Shown: positions 35,946 to 45,433, counted from the stretch's first letter. The stretch is DNA of 64,000 nt from Humidesulfovibrio mexicanus (GCF_900188225.1 NZ_FZOC01000001.1:186001-250000); one strand, 5' to 3'. Program-made: numbers and translations. The notes: generated from the letters alone by a model not told the origin.

Positions 35946-37595
35946 TCAGCCGACTTCGGTCATGGCATCGAGCCGCGCAAAACGTTCGGCCATGTCGCGT
36001 TCCAGCAGCTCCTCGCCCTCGCGGCTGATGCGGGCAAGGCCCTCCTCGCCGTGCTTGGCCTCCAGCTTGCGCAGGTTGGCGCCGGCACAGGCGATTTCAA
36101 CCGGGCTGCGCTCTGCGGCCATGCCACTGCGGCGCTTGTGCCGCACGCACAGATGCCCCTGGTACGCAACGCCGCCCCCGGAAAGAAACACCCGCAAATC
36201 GCGCTCCAGGTCGTCGTACTGCGAGGGCGAAAACCGGATGTCGAAGCCGCCTACAGCATCGATGGCGGCGGAACGCAGCATGTGGCAGCAACCCGTAACG
36301 CTGACGCACGGGCGCAGATAGCTGAACTGCCCGAAATCGGGCTGGCGAAGGTGCATGGAGGGCAGGTGCATGAGCAGGCTCTGCTCGTGGGGTGGACGAG
36401 GGGCCAAAGGCGTGTAGTCCACGCTCTGCGCCACCAACGGGTTGGCCTCGTCCACCACGCGGCAGCCCCACACCTGGGCCCGGGGCGCAAGCGCAGCCGC
36501 CGCTCCCAGGCGGCCCAGCCAGTCATGGGGCAGGCTCACGTCGTCATCCAAAAAGACAAGAAATTCCCGGCGCCGCACCTCCGGCAGGGACAAAAGCCAG
36601 TTGCGGGCTGCGGGAGCGCCAACGTTCACCGGCAGACGCAAAGAGGTCAGCCGTTCAGCAAAGACGCCGCGCCAGCGTTCGATGACTTCGGGCGTGGCAT
36701 CGGAACTGCCGTTGTCCAGCACCCAGACGCCCGCGTCGTGCATGTCGGACGCGGCCAGGGAGGCCAAAGTCTCGTCCAGCTCGCGGGCCTTGTTCCAAGT
36801 GTAGAGCAGTATGGCGGCGCTGCCGGGAACTGGCGAACACAGGCGATCCACGCCGCGCAGGATGTCATCGAGGCGCAGCAGCTCGCTGGTGCGCCAGGGA
36901 GCGGAGAGCACGGCCTCTGCAAGGAGGATTGCGGCCTCTTCCACCCTGCCCAGGCGCAGCAGACACTCTGCGCGCAGGTTCGGCGCTCCTCCTGGGAAGA
37001 ACTCGCCCAGCGCCTCCAGCAGGGCCAGCGACTCCTCGGCGCGGTTCTGGGCCAGCCGAAGCAGGGCCTGGGCGTGCAGACGCAGGGGCGCAAGGGGCCT
37101 AGGCCACTGCGCCTGGGCAAGCGCCGCCTCGGCCAGGGACCAGTCTGCCATGGGCCAAGACACATTCCAGGCCTGGGCCTTCCAGTACAGATTCTCGGGC
37201 TCGCGGGACATGAGGCCGGGCAGGGCCTCTCTGGCCTCTGACCGAACACGTCCATGCCAGGGATCGTCACCGTGCGGAACCCGCCAATGGCGCGGCAAGG
37301 CGGCGAGCACGGGCCGCAGGGCCTCTGGAGGAGCGGGCAGATCCGGCCCGCGCAGACCGGAGAGCAACAAGCCCAGGTCGCCGGAAAGGGGCTCAGCGCA
37401 CCAGGCCGCGGCGAGGATGTCCCGGCCCATGACAGCCAAGCGGCAGCGTTCGGAAGCGGTGGAAACTCCCGCCTGGGCCAGGCATTCCCCGGCCAGGGCG
37501 GCGAGATGGTCTCGGCCAGTGGAGCCGCGTGCGGCGAGAATGCGGACCGGTCGTGGCAATGCGGCCCACAAGCGGCTGGGCCGCTCCGGGCTCAT
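35946..37595 (-). CDS. Family 2 glycosyltransferase with N-terminal helical repeats
   Basis: About 549 residues. The first 245 residues are Ala/Leu/Arg-rich helical repeats (TPR-like). A GT2 domain follows: ILLYTWNKARELDETLASL, VLDNGSSDATPEVI, VNVGAPAARNWLL, and the metal motif FLDDDVSL. I start at 37595 because of a G-run before that ATG; an in-frame ATG 24 bp upstream is possible. It is paired with the neighbouring GT2 gene. Confidence 0.85.
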   Translation of the reverse strand: MSPERPSRLWAALPRPVRILAARGSTGRDHLAALAGECLAQAGVSTASERCRLAVMGRDILAAAWCAEPLSGDLGLLLSGLRGPDLPAPPEALRPVLAALPRHWRVPHGDDPWHGRVRSEAREALPGLMSREPENLYWKAQAWNVSWPMADWSLAEAALAQAQWPRPLAPLRLHAQALLRLAQNRAEESLALLEALGEFFPGGAPNLRAECLLRLGRVEEAAILLAEAVLSAPWRTSELLRLDDILRGVDRLCSPVPGSAAILLYTWNKARELDETLASLAASDMHDAGVWVLDNGSSDATPEVIERWRGVFAERLTSLRLPVNVGAPAARNWLLSLPEVRRREFLVFLDDDVSLPHDWLGRLGAAAALAPRAQVWGCRVVDEANPLVAQSVDYTPLAPRPPHEQSLLMHLPSMHLRQPDFGQFSYLRPCVSVTGCCHMLRSAAIDAVGGFDIRFSPSQYDDLERDLRVFLSGGGVAYQGHLCVRHKRRSGMAAERSPVEIACAGANLRKLEAKHGEEGLARISREGEELLERDMAERFARLDAMTEVG

Positions 37596-37727
37596 TGCGC
37601 CCCCCGACGCAGGATGCATGTACGGAATGGAGTCGCGGGAGTTCTAAGGATTGCGGACCGCTGCGTGACTGCCCCATGGCTGTGGCCCGAAATGCGAATG
37701 CGGTCCATGCCTTCCCCCTTGTGGATG

Positions 37728-37757
37728 CGCCGGGGCGGAAGGGCGTCCGCCCCGGCG
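37728..37757 (-). terminator. 12-bp hairpin after ettA
   Basis: CGCCGGGGCGGA (37728-37739) and TCCGCCCCGGCG (37746-37757), loop 6 bases, 12 bp after the stop. There is no T-run. Confidence 0.5.
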
Positions 37758-37768
37758 GGAATGATCCG

Positions 37769-39445
37769 TCAGCGGGTCAAGTGGCGGTACTTGATGCGGT
37801 GCGGCTGCTCGGCGGCAGCGCCCAGGCGCGCCTTGCGATCCGCCTCGTACTCGCTCCAGTTGCCCTCGAAGAAGCTTACCTGACTATCGCCCTCGAAAGC
37901 CAGAATGTGCGTGGCGATGCGGTCCAGGAACCAGCGGTCGTGGCTGATGACCAGCACGCAGCCTGCGAAGTTCACCAGCGCATCCTCAAGCGCGCGCATG
38001 GTGTTCACGTCCAGATCGTTGGTGGGCTCGTCGAGCAGGAGCACGTTGGCCCCTTCACGCAACAGAGAGGCCAGGTGCACGCGGTTTCTCTCGCCGCCGG
38101 AAAGCACGCCGACTTTCTTCTGCTGGTCCGCACCTGTAATGTTGAACTTGCCGATGTAGGCGCGGGCGTTGACTTCGCGGTTGCCAAGCTTGATGACGTC
38201 GTTGCCGCCGGAGATGACCTCGTACACGGTCTTGTCCGGGTCCATGGCGCGCTCCTGGTCCACATAGGCCAACTGCACGGTCTCGCCAATGCGGATGCTC
38301 CCCTCGTCGGGCGCGTCCTTGCCGGTGATCATCCGGAAGAGCGTGGACTTGCCCGCGCCGTTGGGACCGATGATGCCCACGATGGCTCCCGGCGGCAGGC
38401 TGAAGGTCATGCCGTCCACCAGCAGGTTGTCGCCGAAGGCCTTTTTGACCCCGTTGGCCTCGACGACCACATTGCCCAGGCGCGGCCCGGCGGGGATGAA
38501 GATCTCAAGCTCCGGCGCAAGCTTCTCCGTTTCCTGGGAAAGAAGGTTTTCATAGGCGCTGATGCGCGCCTTGCCCTTGGCATGGCGGCCGCGCGGGCTC
38601 ATGCGTATCCAGTCCAGCTCTCGCGCCAGGGTCTTCTGGCGGTCGCTCTCGGCCTTCTCCTCTTGGGCGAGCCGCTGCTGCTTCTGCTCCAGCCAGGAAG
38701 AGTAATTGCCCTGCCAGGGAATGCCCCGGCCACGATCCAGCTCCAAAATCCAGCCAGCCACGTTGTCCAGGAAGTAGCGGTCGTGGGTGACGGCGATGAC
38801 CGTTCCCGCGTACTGCTGCAGGTGGTGTTCAAGCCAGGCTACGCTCTCGGCGTCCAGGTGGTTGGTGGGTTCGTCCAACAGCAGGATGTCCGGCTTCTGC
38901 AAAAGCAGACGGCACAGGGCCACACGCCGCTTCTCACCGCCGGAGATGACCTTCACGGGCGTGTCCGCCGGGGGGCAGCGCAGGGCGTCCATGGCCATTT
39001 CCAGGCGCGAATCCAGATCCCAGGCGTCCAGGGCGTCCAACTTCTCCTGCACGGCCGCCTGCCGGTCGATGAGCTTCTGCATGGCGTCGTCGTCCATGGG
39101 CTCGGCGAACTGTTCGTTGATGCGCTCGAACTCGGCCAGCAGGTCCACGGTCTCCTGGGCGGCCTCGGCCACGACCTCGCGAACGGTCTTGCTTTCGTCC
39201 AGGTTGGGCTCCTGTTCCAGAAAGCCGATGGTGTAGCCGGGAGAAAGGGCGATCTCGCCCTGGAAATCGGTGTCCACACCGGCCAGAATGCGCAGCAGAG
39301 AACTCTTGCCCGAGCCGTTCAAGCCCAGGACGCCAATCTTGGCGCCGTAGAAGTACGACAGGGAGATGTCCTTCAACACCTGCCGCTTGTCGTGAAATTT
39401 GCTCACGCGCATCATGGAATAGATGATCTTGTACGGTTCGGCCAT
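37769..39445 (-). CDS. ettA: ABC-F protein, energy-dependent translational throttle EttA
   Basis: 558 residues with two ABC ATPase domains and no membrane segments. Walker A motifs are GLNGSGKSS near residue 40 and GPNGAGKST near residue 360; signatures are SGGEKRRVALCRLLL and SGGERNRVHLASLL; Walker B motifs are DILLLDEPTNHLD and VLLLDEPTNDLD. The inter-domain linker (WIRMSPRGRHAKGKARISAYE) is the P-site tRNA-interaction motif of EttA. It binds the ribosomal E site and senses the ATP/ADP ratio. Confidence 0.96.
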   Translation of the reverse strand: MAEPYKIIYSMMRVSKFHDKRQVLKDISLSYFYGAKIGVLGLNGSGKSSLLRILAGVDTDFQGEIALSPGYTIGFLEQEPNLDESKTVREVVAEAAQETVDLLAEFERINEQFAEPMDDDAMQKLIDRQAAVQEKLDALDAWDLDSRLEMAMDALRCPPADTPVKVISGGEKRRVALCRLLLQKPDILLLDEPTNHLDAESVAWLEHHLQQYAGTVIAVTHDRYFLDNVAGWILELDRGRGIPWQGNYSSWLEQKQQRLAQEEKAESDRQKTLARELDWIRMSPRGRHAKGKARISAYENLLSQETEKLAPELEIFIPAGPRLGNVVVEANGVKKAFGDNLLVDGMTFSLPPGAIVGIIGPNGAGKSTLFRMITGKDAPDEGSIRIGETVQLAYVDQERAMDPDKTVYEVISGGNDVIKLGNREVNARAYIGKFNITGADQQKKVGVLSGGERNRVHLASLLREGANVLLLDEPTNDLDVNTMRALEDALVNFAGCVLVISHDRWFLDRIATHILAFEGDSQVSFFEGNWSEYEADRKARLGAAAEQPHRIKYRHLTR

Positions 39446-39470
39446 GCCTGTCCCTTGTTCCTGGTCGTTT

Positions 39471-39502
39471 AAAAAAGCGGGGCCGGTATGACCCGGCCCC
39501 GT
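39471..39502 (-). terminator. Intrinsic terminator of the S1-domain gene
   Basis: A 9-bp GC stem (CGGGGCCGG / CCGGCCCCG) with a 6-base loop, followed on the minus strand by six Ts. It begins 8 bp after the stop codon, between it and ettA. Confidence 0.88.
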
Positions 39503-39509
39503 TGCGTTC

Positions 39510-40997
39510 CTACTTCTTCGCCTTCATGGCCTGGGCCAGCATTTCCCCCAAAAGCCCCATGGGCTTCTCGGCGGCCTTTTGCGGTCTGGCGTACTGCTTC
39601 CATTCGCCGCTTTCGCGTCCGCCGCCGCCCTCGCCCTTGGCGTCCTCGCGAACCTCAAGGGGCGAAAGCGCGATGCGGCGCTCGCCCGCGCGCAGATCCT
39701 CGACCAAGAGAGTCACGGAGTCGCCGCGCTGGAGTTTGTCAAACGGCTTGGGATCAACCGCCGCGGCGATGCGGGACTTGGGCAAAAGCGCGGTGATGCC
39801 GGGCTCAAGGGTCACGAAAATGCCGAAGGTCTCGCGCTTTTCCACAGTGCCCGACACCTGCGTGCCGGGAGCGTACTTGGCCGCGGCCTCCAGCCAGGGA
39901 TCGCCCTCGGCGTCCTTCATGGACAGGGAGATGCGCCGCTTCAGCGGGTCGATCTCCTTGATGACCACGGCTACCTCGTCGCCAACCGCGACCATGTCGC
40001 CGGGCTTGTTCACGCGCTTCTTGTAGCTCATCTCGCTCACGTGGACCAGGCCGTCCACGCCGGGCATAAGCTCCACAAAGGCGCCAAAGTCGGCCAGACG
40101 CACCACCTTGCCGGTGGCCTTGTCGCCGTCCTTCAGCCTGCCCGCGACATCGGCCCAGGGGTCGCCCATGGTCTGCTTGCGCGACAGGGAAATCTTCATC
40201 TGGCCGGGCTTCTTGCCAGGCTCCACGCCCAGCACCTTCACCCGGATCACGTCGCCCACGCTCACGGCCTCGTCCGGCTTGGCGATGCGGGCAAAGCCAA
40301 GTTCGCTCACGTGGACCATGCCCTCAAGGCCGGGGGCGATTTCCACAAAAGCGCCGAAGTCGGTCAGACGCACGACCTTTCCTTCCAACTCGTCGCCGGG
40401 GTTCACGCTGGCCAGGAACTGTTCGGTGGCGGCCTGGCGCTCGCGCTCAAGAAGGGCGCGGCGGGTGACGACGATGTTGCGGCCGCGCTCCTCAAGCTTG
40501 CTGATGAGGAAGGGCAGGGTCTGGCCCACGTATTCCTCGGGGTTCTCGACGAAGCGCGCATCGATCTGGCTCACGGGGCAGAAGGCCCGGCGGCCCATGA
40601 TCTCCACCGAGAAGCCGCCCTTGCAGGTCTCCTTCACGCGGCCGTCCACAGGCAGGCCGGAATCCTTGGCGCTCTGGAGCATCTCAAGCCCGCCGGCCCC
40701 GGCCAGGGCGCGGGAGAGAACGATCTCGCTGCGGGTCTTGGAGACCACGTAGAGGTCCATGGTATCCCCTTCCTTGTGGGGGAACTCGCCCTCAGCGTCG
40801 AGAAGGTCCTTCTTTTCGCCCACACCGTCGATCTTGGTGCCGGTGTCGAAATAGACGCTGTCGGCGCCGATGCTGATGATGCGGGCGGAAACCTTGTCGC
40901 CCACGTTCAGGGGTTCGCCTTGCCCGGCGTAGCTGGCCTCGAAGAGTTCGGCGAAGCTCTGCTCCATGTCCCCGTTGTTTTGTGCCTGATCCGTCAT
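39510..40997 (-). CDS. rpsA: 30S ribosomal protein S1-like protein with five S1 domains
   Basis: 495 residues. Five S1/OB repeats are visible, at roughly residues 28-98, 110-185, 198-278, 290-365 and 375-445. The third and fourth are the most canonical (LTDFGAFVEIAPGLEGMVHVSE and LADFGAFVELMPGVDGLVHVSE). The C-terminal tail is Gly/Lys-rich. S1 recruits mRNA to the 30S subunit; a six-repeat protein is usual in proteobacteria, so this may be a paralogue. CAGGAG lies 6 bases before the ATG. Confidence 0.85.
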   Translation of the reverse strand: MTDQAQNNGDMEQSFAELFEASYAGQGEPLNVGDKVSARIISIGADSVYFDTGTKIDGVGEKKDLLDAEGEFPHKEGDTMDLYVVSKTRSEIVLSRALAGAGGLEMLQSAKDSGLPVDGRVKETCKGGFSVEIMGRRAFCPVSQIDARFVENPEEYVGQTLPFLISKLEERGRNIVVTRRALLERERQAATEQFLASVNPGDELEGKVVRLTDFGAFVEIAPGLEGMVHVSELGFARIAKPDEAVSVGDVIRVKVLGVEPGKKPGQMKISLSRKQTMGDPWADVAGRLKDGDKATGKVVRLADFGAFVELMPGVDGLVHVSEMSYKKRVNKPGDMVAVGDEVAVVIKEIDPLKRRISLSMKDAEGDPWLEAAAKYAPGTQVSGTVEKRETFGIFVTLEPGITALLPKSRIAAAVDPKPFDKLQRGDSVTLLVEDLRAGERRIALSPLEVREDAKGEGGGGRESGEWKQYARPQKAAEKPMGLLGEMLAQAMKAKK

Positions 40998-41113
40998 CTG
41001 CTGCTCCTGTGCGATGTTCCGCAAAGATATTGGCGGGAGATTGCCGCCTGGGGCGTGTATTATCGAAGGAGACGGACTTGTCAAACGAAGAGGCGGCTTT
41101 TTCTGGCCGACCC

Positions 41114-41140
41114 TAAAGTTTTTTAAGGAAAGACCGATAG
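41114..41140 (+). promoter_or_regulatory. Sigma-28 (FliA) flagellar-type promoter
   Basis: TAAAGTTT (41114-41121), an 11-base spacer and ACCGATAG (41133-41140). Consensus TAAAGTTT-N11-GCCGATAA differs at two positions only. It lies about 50 bp before the small repeat-protein gene. Confidence 0.85.
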
Positions 41141-41192
41141 GACGCGAAGAAGGCGTTGTCTTAACCTGCGGCGTCAAGGAGGTGGTCACGGC

Positions 41193-41483
41193 ATGTCAAT
41201 CAGCTCCATCAGCGGGTCCTCATCCGGCTACGGCTCCGACCTGTTCGGCGCCCAGGTGGTGAGCAAGACTCTGGATTACATGAACAACCAAGGCTCCGGA
41301 AGCGATTACGCCATAACCGACAAGCAGAGCTTCGGAGCAGCCGTTGTCTCCAAGACCCTGGACTACATGAACAGCGGCGGCAGCAGCGGCGGCTCCGACA
41401 TGGCCCAGACCTACGACTTCAACAAGAGCGTCCTTTCCGGCTACATGTCCGGCATAGGGCAGTTCGCCGACTACAACATCTAA
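41193..41483 (+). CDS. Small tandem-repeat protein, possible YjfB-like motility protein
   Basis: 96 residues, Ser/Gly-rich. A 14-residue unit (FGAxVVSKTLDYMN) occurs twice, at residues 18-31 and 47-60. The codons of the copies differ at synonymous sites, so the protein sequence is under selection. A weaker third copy may be DFNKSVLSGYM near residue 75. The 'MSISSIS...VVSKTLD' layout recalls the short YjfB putative motility family, but that link is tentative. AAGGAGGT lies about 10 bases before the ATG. A sigma-28 promoter drives it, so it is probably co-expressed with late flagellar genes. Confidence 0.75.
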   Translation: MSISSISGSSSGYGSDLFGAQVVSKTLDYMNNQGSGSDYAITDKQSFGAAVVSKTLDYMNSGGSSGGSDMAQTYDFNKSVLSGYMSGIGQFADYNI

Positions 41484-41512
41484 GCGCCCAGCCCTGACGA
41501 CGCCGTTCGAAA

Positions 41513-41541
41513 GCCCCGCCGAGGCCAGTCCTTGGCGGGGC
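41513..41541 (+). terminator. Terminator of the sigma-28-driven gene
   Basis: GCCCCGCCGAGG (41513-41524) and CCTTGGCGGGGC (41530-41541) form a 12-bp stem with one G-T pair and a 5-base loop, 29 bp after the stop. The following T content is weak (ATTGTCGTGTCT). Confidence 0.65.
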
Positions 41542-41678
41542 ATTGTCGTGTCTAAAATCGCCCCCTGCACGATGCTGGAAATGCCGCGGCCAGGGGCGTA
41601 CACTTGCCAGACGGACCAAGAACGGCTAAAGGGCGTCCTCCAACCTCCCCCCACGAACAGCCCAAGGAACACCAAGAC

Positions 41679-43097
41679 GTGAGCAGGGAACAGCACAAAG
41701 TACTTATCGCAAACCGGGGCGAAATCGCCGTGCGCATCATGCAGGCGTGCCGCGACCTCGGACTTGGTTTCGTCGCCGTCTACACCCGGGAAGACGCAGC
41801 CTCCGGCCACGTGTCCCTCGCCAGGGAACTGGGCGGCGAACAGGCCCTGGTGCGCATCCACAACTATCTCGACGCGGGCGACATCCTCTCCGCTGCCGAT
41901 GCCAGCGGCGCCACGGCAATCCATCCCGGCTACGGGTTCTTCTCGGAAAACTACCGCTTCGCACGCCGGGTCGAGGAACGCTCCCGCCCGATGGTGTTCA
42001 TCGGCCCGTCCTGGCGCGTTATCCGCGACCTGGGCGACAAGATCAACACCAAGCGGCTGGCGAGACGCCTGGGTGTCCCCACTGTGCCGGGCAGCGACCG
42101 CGCCATCTACGACGAGATGGAGGCAGAGACCATCGCCCAGCAGCTCTTCGACTACCAGGAGCGGCAGGGGGTGGCCAAACCCATGGTGCTGGTCAAGGCC
42201 AGCGCGGGCGGCGGCGGCATGGGCATTGACGAAGTGCACAGCATGAACCGCTTCCGGCAGACCTACCGGCGCATTCGAAACTATTCCCAGCGCCAGTTCA
42301 ACGACCCCGGCGTGCTCATCGAGCAGCGCATCTTCAATTACAACCACTTGGAAGTGCAAATCGTTTCCGCAAGAGGCGGGGACAACCCCGTGCACTTCGG
42401 TACGCGCAACTGCTCTGTGCAAAGCCCCGGCAGGCAGAAGCGCATCGAGACCGCACCAGGATTCGCCCCGGAAAGCCTCGCCTACAGCTTCGACGCCCGG
42501 AAGGTCATGGACGACATCGTGCGCCACTCCCTGTCCATCGCGCGCGAAATCAAGTACGACAACGTCGGCACCTGGGAATGGATCGTCACCCCCAAGGGCG
42601 AGCCCTTTCTCATGGAAGTCAACACGCGCATCCAGGTGGAGAACGGAGTTTCGGCCGCCATCGCCCGCATCAAAGGCCAGCCGGGCGTCAACCTGATCCG
42701 GGAGCAGATTCGCCTGGGACTTGGCGAGCCCATGGGCTACACCCAGCAGGACGTCAGCTTCGACGGCGTGGGCATCGAGTACCGCATCATCGCCGAGGAC
42801 ACGCAAAACCGCTTCGCCCCTTGGACCGGCCGCATAGAGAAGATCGCCTGGCGTGATGAGCCCTGGCTCAAGCTGCACACCCATGTGCCCCAGGACCGCC
42901 CCTATCAGATCCCCACCGAGTACGACCCCAACTTGGCTCTCGCCATCGTTTGGGGCAAGGATCTCGAAGAGGCCAAGGCGCGCGGCGCCGCCTTCCTGGA
43001 TGATTTCGTGCTGACCGGCGTGGACGCCCAAGGCCTGGAGCTCAAGTCGAATATCGCCTTCCTGCGCGAGAAAACACAGGATCTGCTGGAATTTTAA
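41679..43097 (+). CDS. accC: Biotin carboxylase subunit of acetyl-CoA carboxylase (divergent)
   Basis: 472 residues from a GTG start (VSREQHKVLIANRGEIAVR), with AAGGA about 9 bases upstream. ATP-grasp marks are KASAGGGGMGI, HLEVQIV and LMEVNTRIQVEN. The usual 'QVEHP' is QVENG and 'QRRxQK' is SPGRQK, so it is a divergent member. Catalytic Glu, Asn and Arg of the EVNTRIQVE strand are kept. It lies 20 bp before the fused carboxyltransferase, and the pair should form an acyl-CoA carboxylase. No biotin carrier gene is in the window. Confidence 0.88.
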   Translation: MSREQHKVLIANRGEIAVRIMQACRDLGLGFVAVYTREDAASGHVSLARELGGEQALVRIHNYLDAGDILSAADASGATAIHPGYGFFSENYRFARRVEERSRPMVFIGPSWRVIRDLGDKINTKRLARRLGVPTVPGSDRAIYDEMEAETIAQQLFDYQERQGVAKPMVLVKASAGGGGMGIDEVHSMNRFRQTYRRIRNYSQRQFNDPGVLIEQRIFNYNHLEVQIVSARGGDNPVHFGTRNCSVQSPGRQKRIETAPGFAPESLAYSFDARKVMDDIVRHSLSIAREIKYDNVGTWEWIVTPKGEPFLMEVNTRIQVENGVSAAIARIKGQPGVNLIREQIRLGLGEPMGYTQQDVSFDGVGIEYRIIAEDTQNRFAPWTGRIEKIAWRDEPWLKLHTHVPQDRPYQIPTEYDPNLALAIVWGKDLEEAKARGAAFLDDFVLTGVDAQGLELKSNIAFLREKTQDLLEF

Positions 43098-43117
43098 AGC
43101 CAGCCAGGGACCTCCGA

Positions 43118-45370
43118 ATGGTTATTGAAAAAAGCCTCGAAACTCTTTCCCAGCGCGTGGCCTATGCCCGCGACATTCTCGGCGCCCGCGTCAGCGAACG
43201 TCTGGAGTCCATCAGCCAGGACATCCAAACCTTGTCTCAAAAGGCCGACAACCTTGATGCAGAGGAGGCCATGGACAAGGCGACCGGGCTCTCGGCCCGG
43301 CTGAGCGCCCTTGAGGAGGAGCTGGACAAGCAGCTCAGCCCCATGGACAAGGTGCGCATTGTCCGGCACCCCCAACGCGTATGCCTCAAGGACATCCTGG
43401 AAAACGTGTACGACAACTACACCGAGATCGGCGGCCGCGACGAGGTCTCCATCGATCCGGGAATGCTCATCGCCCGCGCCTACATCACCCGGCGCGTGGG
43501 CAAGCGCGTCATCCACCATCCAGTGATGGTGGTGGGCCAGGAAAAAGGCCACGGGCAGGAGTTCCGCAACGGCGGGTCCATCAAGCCCTGGGGCAACGCC
43601 AAGGCCCTCAAGTACATGAAGGTCGCGGCGCAGGAGAACATCCCCATCCACGCCTACGTGTCCACCCCCGGCGCCTACCCGGTGGAGGACTACCCCGGCG
43701 CGGCCCAGCAGATCGCCGAAAACATATACGAAATGGCCGGGCTCGACGTGCCGGTTGTGGCGATCTTCTCCGAGGGCGGCTCCGGCGGGGCCGAGGCCAT
43801 AGCCCTGGCGGACAAGCGCCTCATGTTCTCCCACGGCTATTACTCCGTCATCTCGCCCGAGGGCGCGGCGGCCATCGAGTGCAAGTTCCACGGCGAAACG
43901 CGCGCCACTCCCGAACTCATCGAAATGTGCGCCAAGCACCAGCAGATCACCGCCCAGGACAACCTCAGAAACGGGTACATTGACGCCATACTGCAGGAGC
44001 CGCCCCTTGGCGCGCGCAACGAGCACTTCGACTTCTTCAAAATGCTGCGTTCGGCCGTCATCCGCGCCACGGACGAGGTCGTGGTGAACGTGCGCAGCGT
44101 GAGCCTGCTCCGGCGGCTGGCCATGCGCGGCTCCAAGCGCAGGCAGGTGGGCGAGGATGTCATCGTGCGCTGGGAACTCTCCCCGGACGATCGCGAACTG
44201 TTGGTGTGGAGACGCTACCAAAAGTACCGCAGAATGGCGCGTCACGCCTACATCGACAAGCGAGGCATTCTGGAGCGCCTGGCGGCCAAGCACATGGAGT
44301 TCCTTTTTTCCGTCTATTCCACCGTGCGCTTTGAAATCCTCAAGCATTACCAAAAGAAAATCGCCCGCGTGGCCACGGATGTCACCGACGAGATCCACGT
44401 GGTGACCAGCCGCATGGACCGCATGACCTGCCGCGCCATGGAGGTGCTCGGAATTCCGCAGTGGGGGAGCGGCGAAGACGAAAGCGCCCTCACCTGCCTT
44501 TCCGAGCCCACCCGGGACAGTTCCCGCGTAGCCAACTCCGGCTATGTGAGCCCGAAGTCGCTGGAAGACCGCGAGTTCACCTGCCCCCACTCCGCGGAAC
44601 GCGGCTGCCTGGACATATGGGCCCGCGACCTGTTCGGCGAATTCGCCGGTGTGTGTCCCAACTGCGGCTACCACTTTCCCATGGAATACCAGTGGTACAT
44701 GGCCAACGTCTTCGATCGGGGCAGCGCGCGCGAATTCAACCTCTCCATCGCCGCAGGCAACCCGACAAATTTCCCCAAATTCGACGAGCGCATCCAGAAG
44801 GCCAAACAGAGCACCCACCTGCAGTCCTCCTGCGTCACCTTCAACGCCAACATCCGGGGCATACGCATCACCTGCGGAATGCTCGTGGCCAATTTCCGCG
44901 GGGGAACCGTGGGCAGCGCGGAAGGCGAAAAGCTCATCCGCGCCCTGGACCTGGCGAGAAAACGCCACCAGCCGTTCCTGGCCTATGTGCACGGCACGGC
45001 CGGCATCCGCATCCAGGAAGGCGTCAACGGCCTCATCCAGATGCCGCGCGTGACTATGGCCGTGCGCCGCTACATCGAGGAAGGCGGGCTGTACATCGTG
45101 CTCTACGACACCAACTCCTACGCCGGACCGGTGGCCAGCTTCCTCGGCTGCTCCCCCTACCAGTACGCGGTGCGCAGCTCGCGCATCGGCTTCGCCGGAC
45201 CCGGCGTCATACGCGACACCACCGGCATGGACATCCCCCCCGACTACCACAGCGCCTACAAGGCGCTTTCGCGCGGGCACATTCAGGACATCTGGGACCG
45301 CCGCGACGTGCGCGCCAACCTGCATCAGGCCTTCCTGACCATGGGCGGACGCAACCTCTACTACCGCTAA
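43118..45370 (+). CDS. Fused AccA-AccD acetyl-CoA carboxylase carboxyltransferase
   Basis: 750 residues. The N-terminal half is AccA-like (alpha): GGSIKPWGNAKALKYMKVA, STPGAYPVEDYPGAA, IFSEGGSGGAEAIALADK and YSVISPEGAAAIE at residues about 150-270. The C-terminal half is AccD-like (beta): a zinc ribbon (C-x7-C...CPNCGYHFPM near 495-530), then GTAGIRIQEGVNGLIQMPR and YIVLYDTNSYAG. The alpha-before-beta order in one chain is unusual for bacteria. It follows accC closely and transfers the carboxyl group to the acyl-CoA. Confidence 0.87.
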   Translation: MVIEKSLETLSQRVAYARDILGARVSERLESISQDIQTLSQKADNLDAEEAMDKATGLSARLSALEEELDKQLSPMDKVRIVRHPQRVCLKDILENVYDNYTEIGGRDEVSIDPGMLIARAYITRRVGKRVIHHPVMVVGQEKGHGQEFRNGGSIKPWGNAKALKYMKVAAQENIPIHAYVSTPGAYPVEDYPGAAQQIAENIYEMAGLDVPVVAIFSEGGSGGAEAIALADKRLMFSHGYYSVISPEGAAAIECKFHGETRATPELIEMCAKHQQITAQDNLRNGYIDAILQEPPLGARNEHFDFFKMLRSAVIRATDEVVVNVRSVSLLRRLAMRGSKRRQVGEDVIVRWELSPDDRELLVWRRYQKYRRMARHAYIDKRGILERLAAKHMEFLFSVYSTVRFEILKHYQKKIARVATDVTDEIHVVTSRMDRMTCRAMEVLGIPQWGSGEDESALTCLSEPTRDSSRVANSGYVSPKSLEDREFTCPHSAERGCLDIWARDLFGEFAGVCPNCGYHFPMEYQWYMANVFDRGSAREFNLSIAAGNPTNFPKFDERIQKAKQSTHLQSSCVTFNANIRGIRITCGMLVANFRGGTVGSAEGEKLIRALDLARKRHQPFLAYVHGTAGIRIQEGVNGLIQMPRVTMAVRRYIEEGGLYIVLYDTNSYAGPVASFLGCSPYQYAVRSSRIGFAGPGVIRDTTGMDIPPDYHSAYKALSRGHIQDIWDRRDVRANLHQAFLTMGGRNLYYR

Positions 45371-45390
45371 TTCCCCTGTGGAGGCTTTAC

Positions 45391-45433
45391 GCAAAGGCCC
45401 TGCGGACTGGTTCCGCCGGGCCTTTGCTTTTTT
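45391..45433 (+). terminator. Intrinsic terminator of the acc operon
   Basis: GCAAAGGCCC and GGGCCTTTGC form a long stem with an inner CGG/CCG pairing, followed by TTTTTT. It lies 20 bp after the carboxyltransferase stop. Confidence 0.9.
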
